This document shows, one piece after another, positions 11,157-22,600 of a stretch of DNA of 64,000 nt. The notes beneath the pieces were generated by a model. It had not been told where the DNA came from and made no database searches. It saw only the letters and a program-made list of their open reading frames with translations. Origin of the DNA: Garcia nutans. Taxonomy: Eukaryota > Streptophyta > Magnoliopsida > Malpighiales > Euphorbiaceae. The translations under genes and the position numbers were made by a program. How positions within the stretch are numbered: the first letter of the stretch is position 1; every line of letters starts with the position of its first letter. Location: the NCBI GenBank assembly GCA_947685225.1, contig CANTUV010000002.1:1-64000 (forward strand), written 5' to 3'.

Positions 11157-13930
11157 ATGGCTAGAGGGAAAAGTCGCAATATCATTCAACCACCAGTGGG
11201 AAGAGGACGATCCACACGTACAGTTCCAGCAGCCATGGTACCTACCCAACCCACACCAACAGCCATTGCACCTACCCATCCCACACCAACAACCATTGCA
11301 CCTACCCAACCCACACCAACAGCCATAGCACCTACCCAACCCACACCTGCAATTGCAGCGGCTGTAAGTCCAAATTCAAAAGCAACTCCAACATCTGGGA
11401 GAAGAACCTCTGAATCTTCAAATACTAACACAGATGGAACTCTAACATCTAGGAGAAGAAAATCTGAATCTTCTAATCCTATAACACCACCCTCTTCTAC
11501 TCCCTCACTGGATAACATGCACGGATCAGGAATAGAAAATCCCCAAATATCAACTTCATCTCCTAATTCTAGTGAACATGAACCTCAACTTGATGTTAAC
11601 AATGATGTTATAAGTAGAGGCTCTCGATCCCAAGAACCAGCCCGTGATGCTGATGGGCGAATAATGATTAGTTGGTCAAAGGCTGATGGGTAATTTACTA
11701 ATTTTATCCTATTTAGTCACTATTTTGGCACTTTATTAATAATCTTAAGTTGTTTCAGATTTAATCCTGATTTATGGGGCATATCACATGCATGCACAGA
11801 AGCTTTTCAATGGTATCCTGATAAAACAGGATCCTCTTGGGCAAAACTTTCTCGAAAATCAAAGGACTTATACTTCGGAGGGTTTAAGGTTAATGTTTAT
11901 CTAATATTCATTTTTATTTGTTTGTTCATATTCTTTAATAATGATAATGGCTAGCATATTTAGTAATTTTTACTTACTTTGTAGAAATTATTTACTTGGA
12001 GGTCATCTGAAGATGGCTTGATGAGAAAAGCTTGGGAAAGCAAAGCAGCAAGGACATACAGTACTTTCATTTACAATGTGAGACATAACAGATTAGTGAA
12101 CTATCCCGTGCCTTCTGAATTTGTAGAAGAGTGGAGAAGAGATTGGGAAATGGAAGATGCTAAAAAATTATCAGAGCAACAGTCTAAGAACAGACTGTCT
12201 GAGCCTGCTGGACCAGGAACAGGGCCATCTACTCACACTTGTGGGTCGAAATCGATGAAAGAGCATGCGAAGGATTTGTTATGTAATCTACATCTTATTT
12301 TGTTAAATAAATTGACTATTTTTTTCATCTTATGTTTGTGTTTCATATTGATTTAAACAGGCTGCAGCAAATGGGGGAAAGTTTCCTAGAAATTATGAAT
12401 TGTTCAAGCATAGCCATACCAGTAAAAAAGATCGGGGGAAGTTTATAGATAAGAGATCGGAACTTGTTCATGTAAGTTAATATATTTTATTTACATTATT
12501 TTATGGATGTGTTTATAATGTTTTTGTTGAAAATATGACTGATATGGCGTGTGGTTTACTTGGTATTGCATAATGTATACACCCTCTTTCAAATTTTCCG
12601 ATTTCAATTAATATAGGCAGTTTGATTTCATAGTAATTTCTTTGTGTTTTCATGGTACTCGAGTTTTGTTTACTTCTTGATTCTGGAATTTGTGTTAGGC
12701 TTTGACGATTTCTTTTTTGTTGTTTTTGTAATTGTTTCATTATAAATGATAAACCTTCAAACTAATGATATGTGCTTATTCTTAAACATTTCCAAGTGTG
12801 GATTCTATCACCTGGTTTCTATATATGGTTGAAGCATCTGAACTAGAATCTTATGATTTTATGCTTTTTTGTTATTAGTTGATTGGCTTTTCTTTCTAAT
12901 ACTTTGTTCTTAGGTTGTGTTATAGTGCGCTCTAAGTTTTGTTATACCTTTTTCTGCTTATTTGATTTGTTTCGCCATAGGGTACTTATGTGATTGTGGC
13001 TCATTGTTGGCTCTTTAGTTTGCATCAGTCAATAATATTTCAACATAAATTTTTGCTTGCATCTAGCTTATAGGAAGTGACTGCTCTGCAAATTTTCCCC
13101 TGTTTTAAAATTTTAAACATTAATGTAAATACCATCTTCTTTCACCCTTTTATTCTTAAAGTATTGTCAAATATTCTGCAGAGTTGTCCCTTTAATTTGT
13201 TTGTGAATGATGGAAATATTGCCCATTGTCTGTTTGAGTGGCTTGGCCACTTAGTTCTTTAACTCCTCTTATCTGTAAATAAATTGTTCTTTGCATTGCA
13301 ATTCAATTGGCAGTTTTTGAACTTGTAGCCTTCAGTTTTTTTGAGTTTCAACTTGCATTTGGAACCTCATCTTGGTTGTGCTGCTAGTACAATTATTAAA
13401 AAGAACTAGTTGAATTATTTGATTTTTGTGTTTATGAGGTGATCATAATCATTGGAACTAAGACCCATAAATAGGTTATGTCATAATCTGGTTAATACTT
13501 TTTTTGTTAAATGTTATTAAATTGCCTATTTATGAATATTGCTTGTGAATTGTGTGTATTGGCTACTGGATTCTTTTGACTCTAACGTTGTTTTGATTTT
13601 CATTTTTAGGAAAGCTTTCAGAAATTGAAAGCATCACAATCTACAAAAGAGACAAATGGAGAGGAAGTTCAATCTTGTACTAAGGATGATGATGATTTAT
13701 TTGTTGAAGCGGCAGGAGGAGCAAAGAAGGCCAGATTATATGGGTTGGGGAATTTAGCGATTTCTCACATCTTTAAGGGCAGTGGAAGTACATCTCAACA
13801 AGTGAATGAGAATATGTTAACTGAGATACGTGATGAGATAAGCAATAAAGTCAGTCATATAGAGAGCAAATTAGAGACCAAGATTGCAGATATGACTCGA
13901 TTTTTGGTTGAGAACCAGACTTGGATTTAG
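11157..13930 (+). CDS. TNPA-like CACTA accessory protein (plant transposase, Ptta/En/Spm family), five exons
   Basis: My splice model is 11157-11689, 11759-11888, 11985-12282, 12368-12471 and 13610-13930, which stays open for about 461 codons. Every intron is GT-AG; the 12282/12368 junction is the least sure. A splice-acceptor-like TTCTTGCAG just before the ATG suggests an upstream leader intron. The N-terminus is rich in Pro/Thr/Ala with four near copies of PTQPTPTAIA. The centre (PDLWGISHACTEAFQWYPD, TWRSSEDGLMRKAWE, then FKHSHTSKK...DKRSELVH) matches the family that includes TNPA. The C-terminus (EIRDEISNKVSHIESKLETK) looks coiled-coil. TNPA-type proteins bind subterminal repeats and assist excision and promoter control. 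I see no disabling mutation, so it may still be expressed. Confidence 0.75.
11230..11350 (+). repeat. 30-bp coding minisatellite in the TNPA-like gene
   Basis: Four near-perfect tandem copies of a 30-bp unit (CCTACCCAACCCACACCAAC plus ten more bases) encode the decapeptide PTQPTPTAIA. The unit length is a multiple of three, so copy number can change without breaking the frame. Confidence 0.8.
12472..13609 (+). other. Large intron 4 of the TNPA-like gene
   Basis: T-rich sequence starting GTAAGTT and ending CATTTTTAG. It has no coding potential and no recognisable inserted element. Confidence 0.65.
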
Positions 13931-14239
13931 AATATGTTACTAGGACGGCCAACTGAACCTCCTAGATGGGCTCCAACAGAACCAACCCCACCAGCAGAAG
14001 ATCAAGTAACAAAAGAACATCCAGATGATGACTAGTGTATGCCTTCGGCTTAGTTTTTACTTTTGAAAGTGTTCATACTTTAATACTTTAAAATTTTTAA
14101 AACTTATATATTGTAATGACTTTTGAATTATGTTAGTTTAATTAACTATTGCATTTTATATCAATGAAAATTGGTGTAAATTTAGATTTATCTAATTAAA
14201 TTGTAAATATTATTACTACAGGTGTGTATTTTATATATA

Positions 14240-14663
14240 AAATCCATATAATGACGGAATTTGCGACGAAAAACACCACGGCATATATATACTCCAGAAC
14301 ATCTGTGACGGCCTTTGTGACGGATTTATGATGACTTTTGTGACAAAATCTGCGACAAAAAATCTGCAACGACAATCTGCGACGGAATACTATGACCTTG
14401 AAAATGGCGGGAAGATAAATTTGCTACTAATTAGCGACGGATTTGCGACGGTTACTGTTTGCCCGCGAAAATTTGAGTGGCAAATTTGAAACCGCCTAGT
14501 GGTAGCAAATCGGTTGCAATTTGCGACGGCCTATCGCAAAATTAAAAATTGCAACGCCTTTTTTATTAACGGATCGTATCCGTCACAAATCGGTCGCAAA
14601 TTTTGATTTGCGACGGATCTGCGACGGATTCTGTCCATTGCAGATAGCGGTTTTTTTTTAGTG
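14240..14663. repeat. TE2 3' subterminal repeat array and terminal repeat
   Basis: Repeated motifs close to TTTGCGACGG and CCGTCGCAAA mirror the 5' array, ending TTTTTTAGTG. This defines the right border of TE2. Confidence 0.85.
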
Positions 14664-15710
14664 AAGATCCAAAAAACAACCAGTTCTTAAACACAATCTA
14701 ATATGCCCAATTGCCTCCACTTTCACCGGATCACCATTTTCCACATAGACGTATCTTTCACCGTCAGTTGGCTTTCGGTAGCTCAGGCAACCCTGCAATG
14801 AAACACTTATGTGAGCGGTAGCACCAGAATCCATCCAATAAGTGTTTCTAGGAGCTGAAGTTAAATTAATCTCAGAACAGACTAAAACAAGGTACTTACC
14901 CTTCTTGACACGCCATGTGGCGTATTTAGGACAGTCCTTCTTTAAGTGTCCAAACTTGCTGCAGAAGAAGCATTTTAATTCCTTAGGCTTCTTTTGCACA
15001 GGACCTTTATCAGCAGTTTTATTCTCAGCAGTCTTCTTTCTTTTCTTGTTTTTGCCTTTAGTTGCTGAAGAGACCAGATGAGCACTCTCTCTCTTAGTAG
15101 CCAACATCATTTCCTCCTCATCCACACAATGAGCAATGAGCTCGTTAATAGTCCATTTGCTCGACTGGCAGTTATATGAAGTCCTGATCTGCCCATACTA
15201 TGGTGGAAGAGAATTTAAAGCTAGATGGACTAACAGGTCATCTGGTAAAACCAAATCCAGGACCTTTAGCCTCTTGGCTATTTGGGACATGCTCAGTATA
15301 TGCTCCCGAACACTACCATTGCTAGTATACCTTATGGAGGTGAGTTTTGCTAAAAGCGTCCCCACTTCGGCCTTGTCATTTTTGACATAGACCTTCTCCA
15401 GCTCAGCAAGATATTTCTTAGCATTACTTTCCTCAGCAGAAATGGCTCCTCGAACATGTTCTGGGATTTCCTGCTGCATGATCATAAGACTTAAGCGGTT
15501 AGAATGCTCCCACTTCTCATACTGAACCCTCTGAGCATCTGTGCTCACTTCAGTAAGAGGAGCAAGTTTGTCCATCCTGAACGCAAGGTCTAAGTCCATA
15601 CAACCCAGATAAATCATGATGCTTGATTTCCATGAACCAAAGTTTGACCCCTTAAGCATAGGGACAGTGTTAGGATTATACGGCATGCTAGTTGTATTCA
15701 GAGAAAACAA
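14664..15710 (-). pseudogene. TE1 Copia gag and protease start (one stop, then cut by TE2)
   Basis: The minus-strand frame begins MFSLNTTSMPYNPNTVPMLK. It carries the Copia gag domain (GSNFGSWKSSIMIYLG, then a YEKWEHSNRLSLMIMQ core), the zinc knuckle CFFCSKFGHLKKDC and the aspartic protease motif MDSGATAHIS near 14830. A single in-frame TAG at 15198-15200, best explained as CAG-to-TAG, is the only break before TE2 interrupts the gene at 14663. Pol resumes at 5809. Gag packages the RNA and the protease matures the polyprotein. The copy is dead because of the insertion and the downstream lesions. Confidence 0.9.
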
Positions 15711-16984
15711 ATAAAATAATAAATAAATGACATAAGCTCACTATCCACAAAATGAAACAAAACACAGAAGTAGAGTTCAAATATTGTAAACAAGATACCG
15801 GGCACAAAATTAATATTCTCATCTTTGGACATAAAATATTAATTGTAATTGGTATCTCAACGCAGCAATCAAATATTGACAATTCAGTCCTGTCAAATAA
15901 TAAACCTTCCTTTGGGCCGATTTATTATCTACATGGATGAAAACATAATAATTATCACATATTTATCACCGTAATACATTCTCAATTCAGCCAGATAGCA
16001 ACCTTCCTTTGGGCCGATATACTACCCGCAACGAATTTTAACACACCTGTCTAATACCCAAAATAAATTAATTTACACAATAGAGGTCACTTTGGCGACA
16101 TATTGCTTCAACCAATTTATTCTAAAAATATTAGGCACAATCAGGACTAGAATTCCAAAATTCGAACTCAATTTAATAAAATTAAATTTTAAATTACAAT
16201 CAAAAATCACAATTTTTTTAAACACCAAATAAATTTGCCCCCCCGGAAAAATAATTTAGTCACTAACAAACCTAATTTAATGACTAAATTATAAAATTGG
16301 GCCAAAATAATCAATAAATTAAATTCTGGATAAAAAAATATTAAAACCAGAAATTTTGGGGCTAAATTGAATTTACAAAGAAATTTCGAGATAAATTAAA
16401 ATAAATTTAAAGTTTTGGGGTGAAAAGAGGATTATTAGAAAATTTGAGGTTCAATATCGAATTGTTCAGAAAATAGGAGGATTAAATGGAAATTGAACAA
16501 CCAGAAGCCCAAGCTTAAGCCCAAGCCCAAGGCCAGAAGCCCAAGCCCAGCAGAGAAGCCCAGAAATCCACTGAGAAAAAAAAAACAAAACACTACACTT
16601 TTGCCAAAACTACAGCGTTTTGGGAAGGACCAAAACGAACCACAAAAATCCTTCAGGGACTAAGACCGAAAAAGCACGAGGACCGGATGGCAATTTGCCA
16701 TCCTCTTCCTCACCCGATTCTCCAGAATGCCCTAAACGCCGCCGCCGCTTCTCCGGGCTTGCCCAACGCCATCCACTGCCGTCCACGCCTAACGGTGACC
16801 TCAGAACAGGTGCCTGACCTTCGCCCCACCTCTGGCCACCTCAATCGACGATGAACGGGATGAATCGGCTGGAAAAATGCATGACAAACCGCGAACTGGA
16901 AAATAAAAAATGGAACGTCGACATCCCTCAACCGCAACCCTCAGTCCCTTAATCTCTTGTCGGTGACCACCAAAAAGTGGGTAT
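15711..16984 (-). other. TE1 leader, first part (unusually long)
   Basis: Sequence between TE1 gag and the TE3 insertion point. It contains two direct copies of ACCTTCCTTTGGGCCGAT (near 15903 and 16001) and, at 16500-16980, a GC-richer segment with short frames I do not recognise. Together with 27162-27468 it makes a leader of about 1.6 kb. I see no gene. The TE3 duplication GGTAT is at 16980-16984. Confidence 0.5.
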
Positions 16985-17503
16985 TGTAACACCCCTTCCC
17001 GACCTACGTGTGTAAGCTGAGTAGAGGCGCCACCCTATCCTAATGTTGCTACCACTTTTACTTAGTCAAATTTTTGTTCCGATTTTTATAGAAATTTTGC
17101 CATAGTTTTGCCTAAAAATTCAATCCCAAGTGTCGACAAAACTGGTTTTTTTCTAATTTTTGAAAACATTTTTACACAAACCAATGCAAACAAAATCATT
17201 CTCAGTACACTTCCAATAAATCCCCCCTTATAACCTCAACTACAACCTGCAAAAAGGATTTACACTTCTAGTACAAAATAAAGTAAAGGTTTATTATGAA
17301 ATACAGCAGATAAAATCTTTGTTCACTATGCAACGGAAAGTAACAATATTTACAAATTCATATACATCAAAACTCAAGTTTTACAACACATAAAATTTAT
17401 ACATGTTTGGCAGTCAGTCTTCGATCTTAAAGCCCACTATTCAATCTTCAAAATCTAGGCTCGACTCGGCCTAGAGGAACTCTCTGGTTCTTCCTTGTCA
17501 CCT

Positions 17504-17541
17504 GCGCGAAGAATCACATTCGCGCTAAGCCAACGGCTTAG
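17504..17541 (-). other. Two-hairpin module in the TE3 LTR (second copy at 25022-25059)
   Basis: On the plus strand GCGCGAA (17504-17510) pairs with TTCGCGC (17519-17525), and CTAAGCC (17525-17531) pairs with GGCTTAG (17535-17541) across AAC. In the sense RNA the order is the CTAAGCC hairpin, then the GCGCGAA hairpin, then CAG/GTGACAAGG. The same architecture with different stems occurs in TE4 and TE6. Confidence 0.75.
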
Positions 17542-17900
17542 TAAGATAAAACATGCTAATGGTATGCTTTAATGTAATGCAATGCCACATATGTTATTGA
17601 TAAGATCAATATCATAAATATAAAGTTAACCACATAATTATGCATTTCACAAATCATAGTCATATGAGCATACCACATTTCAACATCTTTCCACATTCAA
17701 CATTAATCAATCATACTCAATAACCAACATCTCATTTCATTAACTCATAACATTATTTAGGACATTCATATAACCCTGACACCTATGGGCCCAACAAGTA
17801 TTTAATATGATATTCAGAGTTCAGAGTTACTGCTTTGGTTCATAGTCACAATAATCACGCCCGTAGGCAATGTATATACATGTATCTCTATCCATGGATA

Positions 17901-18065
17901 GTGTAACAGACCCAGTCTCTTGGATCATCAACTCAACACATATGAGGAGATCCTCAACCCGGCAAGACTGTTACAAATCATATATCTCATAGTGTAACAG
18001 ACCCAGTCTCTTGGATCATCAACTCAACACATATGAGGAGATCCTCAACCCGGCAAGACTGTTAC
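17901..18065. repeat. Tandem duplication in the TE3 LTR (period 91 bp)
   Basis: A unit starting GTGTAACAGACCCAGTCTCT is present twice in tandem, with 74 bases matching exactly. Each unit starts GTAACAG and ends CTGTTAC, so it is also a potential long hairpin. The same pair is present in the other LTR near 25419-25583. Confidence 0.85.
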
Positions 18066-19638
18066 CTTTTATCATTTCTTAGGCATGCCACCCAAATCCA
18101 GAACTCTGAAACTGAATAACATATTAAACAAACAATTCATTTATTATATAGTTACCATTTCCATTCTCAAATTCTCATCACATTTAGGCAAACATGCCTT
18201 CTTTCTTTCAATATCATCATCATAGCCAATCACAATGGCATTGCCTCATATCATGTCTTATTTGAATTATCATTTCAATTTCAATGTATATTATTCATGA
18301 AACACATAACCATTCACAATGCATAACATAACATTGTTCAATCTCAACAATGCAATTAGGGCAAAGAACAATTGATATGATTCATATGAATAGTACATTC
18401 TGGTTTTAAACTCCATTTTATCCTTATTTTGAAAAATTGTATAAAATAATCTACTTGACTAAAAATTCTAAAATTTTTACAGAATTTAGTTTTGTATCTA
18501 AAAATCATTCCTTTAAAATTTCAGATCAAACTGAACACAAAATCTTGGTCAAATAGTTCACCTAACCAGACTGCCCCAATTGCCCTGCATCCTGGCAGCA
18601 GTTCTGAACTTTGTGAATTCCATAAATCAAATTCAATCAACGTGGTTCCAAATTATTTTTCTCAAATACTAGACTCACTAAGCAACAACATATCCAAAAT
18701 TCGATTGGATATGATTTTTCTACATTTTATTAAAAATCCCGAAGTATAGCTGTCTCAGTTAAGGTACCTGCTGGAACAGGTCTAATAAAAATAATCTTTC
18801 TAAACTCATAACCATTCCAAAATCAAATCAACATATTTTTCAGTCATTATACACTCATAGAGGCACAACATATCAAAAATTCACTTCAAGAACATTTTTC
18901 TATAATTAATTAAAAATCATACAAATCACAGCCTTTACTAATTGTAAAACAGAAACAATTTCACTAAACACAACTCTTACTCAACACAATCACTTCCAAC
19001 ACCTTCACCAACTCAACTTCTCATCATCAAACCAACAAACCCTAATTCCTTTCTCACACCACTTCAAAAGAATTGAAGAAATTAAAGAAAAGATCTTACC
19101 TCAAATGAAGAAATCCACAAATCTTTAACCAAAACCCTTGTTTCTTTCTTCAAAATGCTTCAAACCTCAAGATCACCTCTCTTTCTCTCTTTGTCTATGG
19201 AGAATCCGGCCACTTCAAGAAAGAAAGAAGAAAATGCACAAGTCAAACACCTTTTCTTCTTTTAATCTCCACCATGCATCTTACAAGGAAAATTACCAAA
19301 ACACCCTTAACCATATAACTAACTCTTTGTCTCATATAAGCCCTTTATAGTAATTTCATTAACAACCAAAAATATCTTCTTCCACTTAACCATCACCTTG
19401 ACTCTTCATTTGACCAATGTATATGTTAATTATATCATCATATAAACAACATATACATTTGTCTCTAAACCCTAAATTTCTTCTCCAAAACACATATACA
19501 TATACATTCTCTTCCCATTTCTTTTCTCTTACAATTTAACACATATATGCACAAACATTCACTTCCCAATATATATATCAACAACCACACTAACAACAAC
19601 ATACTCAAAACTTCTAGGGCATAAATGAGGATATTACA

Positions 19639-19660
19639 ATTCTCCCCCTCTAAAAAGAAA
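19639..19660 (-). promoter_or_regulatory. TE3 polypurine tract
   Basis: On the minus strand AGAGGGGGAGAAT directly abuts the 3' LTR start TGTAATATCC, the expected plus-strand primer site. TE6 has almost the same tract and upstream bases. Confidence 0.85.
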
Positions 19661-19685
19661 ATTTCGTCCTCGAAATTACCTGATA

Positions 19686-22600
19686 TCAAAGCTGAAACAA
19701 TTGCGGATACTGCTCTCGCATGGTATGCTCACTTTCCCAAGTCGCTTCTTCTTTTGCATGATTCTTCCAAAGAATCTTCACCAATGGCACTCTCTTGTTC
19801 CTTAACTCTTTCACTTCTCATGCCAAGATAGCAACTGGTTCCTCTTCAAATGTCAAATCTGGGCTCACTTCAATAGACTCAAATGGCAACACATGAGATG
19901 GATCCGACCTATATCTCCTCAACATAGAAACATGGAATACATTATGAATACGATCCAACTCAGGTGGCAAAGCAAGTCGATACGCCACTGGCCCAACTCT
20001 TTCTAACACTTCATACGGCCCAATGAAACGAGGACTCAATTTTCCTTTCCGACCGAACCTCAAAATTTTCTTCCAAGGAGACACTTTCAGAAATACCTTA
20101 TCTCCAACATCAAACTCTATATCTCTCCTTTTTAGATCTGCATAAGACTTCTGTCGGTCTGAAGCTGCTTTTAACCTGCCTCGAATCAACTTTACTTTAT
20201 CTTCAGTTTCTTGAATCAAATCAGGACCAACCAACTTATTATCTCCAAGCTCATTCCAACAAAGAGGTGTCCTACACCGTCTGCCATACAATGCTTCAAA
20301 CGGTGCCATACCAATGCTGGATTGGTGACTGTTGTTGTAAGCAAACTCCACAAGAGGTAAAAACCTATCCCAACTTCCAGAGAAATCGATGACACAGCTT
20401 CTCAACATGTCCTCAATAATCTGTATCACCCTCTCTGACTGTCCATCCGTCTGTGGATGAAAAGCAGTGCTGAAGTGCAGTCGAGAACCTAAAGCACTAT
20501 GCAAACTCTTCCAAAATCTGGAAGTAAACCTGGGATCTCGATCAGACACTAAAGAAGTTGGAACACCATGCAGTTTCACAATCTCATGGATATACAGCTC
20601 AGCCAATCTCTCCAAAGAGTAATCCATTCGAACCGGAAGGAAATGAGCTGTCTTAGTCAATCTATCCACAATCACCCATATAGCATCATGCTTCTTTTGT
20701 GTCAATGGCAAACCAGACACAAAATCCATTGTCACTCTTTCCCACTTCCATTCTGGCACTGACAATGGTTGAAGCAACCCGGTTGGAACTTGATGCTCTG
20801 CTTTAACCTTCTGACAAGTGAGACATTTCGATACAAACTCAGCAATGTCTCTCTTCAAACCAATCCACCAATAATGCTGTCTCAAATCATGATACATCTT
20901 CGTATTACCCGGATGCATAGCAAACATTGACTGATGAGCTTCTTCTAAAATGACTCTTTTCAAATCAGCATCATCGGGTACACACAATCGGTTCTTAAAC
21001 CAGAGACTCCCATCATCTTTCACAACAAAATCTCTAGTCTTCCCATTCTTGCAATCTGAAAAAATCTTCTGAATCTTCTTATCGGCCAACTGAGCTTCTT
21101 TGATCTGATCTAACAAAATCGGCTTTAATTGCAACTGTGCCAATAATGCACCATCAACACAAGGTACAAAACTGGCATGCAATGCTCTCAACTCAACAAG
21201 CAACGAGAGCGAGTAAACAGTTAAACCAGCTAAAGACTTCCGACTCAAGGCATCAGCAACAACATTTGCTTTACCTGGATGATAGTCAATCAAGCAGTCG
21301 TAGTCTTTAATCAATTCTAACCATCTCCTCTGACGAAGATTGAGTTCTTTCTGGACACCCAAATACTTCAAACTCTTGTGATCAGTGTAGATGAAACATT
21401 TCTCCCCAAACAGATAGTGGCGCCAAATCTTTAATGCAAACACAATGGCAGCCAATTCTAAATCATGGGTCGGATAGTTAAGCTCATGCGGTTTCAACTG
21501 TCGAGATGCATAAGCTATAACTTTCCCTTCCTGCATCAATACACACCCCAAACCTCTATGTGAAGCATCACTGTAGATCACATATGGTTTGCCTTCAACA
21601 GGTAAAGTAAGAACAGGCGCTTGAGTCAACAACTCTCTCAACTGCTCAAAACTAGCCTGACACTGATCTGTCCACACAAATCTCACTCCCTTTCGAAGTA
21701 ATCTGGTGAGTGGAGTAGCTATCAAAGAAAACCCTTTCACAAACCGTCGGTAATAGCCTGCCAAACCCAGAAAACTTCTAATCTCTGTCACAGACTTGGG
21801 TGGACTCCAATTTAAAATGGCTTCAACTTTGCTCGGATCAACTCTGATGCCTTCTGCAGAAACAATATGTCCGAGAAAAGCAACTTGATCCAACCAGAAC
21901 TCACACTTCGACAATTTGGCAAATAACTGATTCTCTCTCAAAATCTGCAACACAATCCGCAGATGCATATCATGCTCCTCTTCATTCCGCGAATACACCA
22001 GTATATCATCAATGAAGACCACTACAAACTGATCCAAATAGGGCCTAAACACCCTATTCATCAAATCCATAAAAGCTGCAGGTGCATTCGTTAGACCAAA
22101 AGGCATAACTAAAAACTCATAATGCCCATACCTGGTCCGAAAAGCAGTCTTAGGAACATCTTCACTTCTTACCCTCAGCTGATGGTACCCAGATCTCAAA
22201 TCAATTTTGGAGAACACTGACGCTCCCTTCAACTGATCAAAGAGATCATCGATTCTAGGCAAAGGATATTTATTTTTAATAGTCACCTTGTTCAATTGCC
22301 TATAATCGATACACAACCTCATAGTACCATCTTTCTTCTTCACAAATAGCACAGGAGCTCCCCAAGGAGAAACACTGGGGCGAATGAATCCTTTGTCCAA
22401 CAACTCCTGTAATTGCACTTTCAACTCCCTCAATTCTGCTGGTGCCATTCTATAAGGAGTAATAGAGATAGGAGTGGTACCAGGCAACAATTCAATACCG
22501 AACTCCACCTCTCTCTCAGGAGGCAACCCTGGCAACTCCTCTGGAAACACATCCGGGAACTCAGCAACTGTGGCAATGCTATCAATAGGGGAACCCTTCA

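Larger units (their letters stand above)
5810..14663 (+). mobile_element. TE2: CACTA (En/Spm-type) DNA transposon, non-autonomous derivative
   Basis: The element begins CACTACAAAAA and ends TTTTTAGTG, the defining CACTA terminal inverted repeats. Both ends carry dense subterminal arrays around TTTGCGACGG in both orientations. The 3-bp target duplication is imperfect: AAA (5807-5809) against AAG (14664-14666). Removing the element with one copy of the duplication joins the two halves of the TE1 gene in frame, which proves the borders. Inside are, in order, captured gene fragments, a truncated TNP2 N-terminal domain and a spliced TNPA-like gene. No DDE/TNP2 catalytic core was found, so it depends on a related element elsewhere. 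Confidence 0.92.
16985..19638 (-). repeat. TE3 3' LTR
   Basis: Begins TGTAACACCCC and ends GATATTACA on the plus strand. In the sense (minus) direction it has a TATA box (TATAAA at about 19344-19349), a splice-donor-like GAG/GTAAGAT near 19099, a 91-bp tandem duplication (17901-18065) and a two-hairpin module (17504-17541). Short frames inside it are not genes. The last 170 bp or so in sense are shared with the TE4 LTR. Confidence 0.95.

Noticed and set aside
13077..13262. Small frame inside the TNPA-like gene
   Set aside because: It lies in intron 4, has no family resemblance, and the splice model explains the region.
16620..16937. Short GC-rich frames on both strands before TE3
   Set aside because: No start context, no motif and no family resemblance; kept only as an unassigned part of the TE1 leader.
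18492..18749. 85-codon frame, repeated at 26010-26267
   Set aside because: It lies within the TE3 LTR, has no family resemblance, and is duplicated only because the LTR is.
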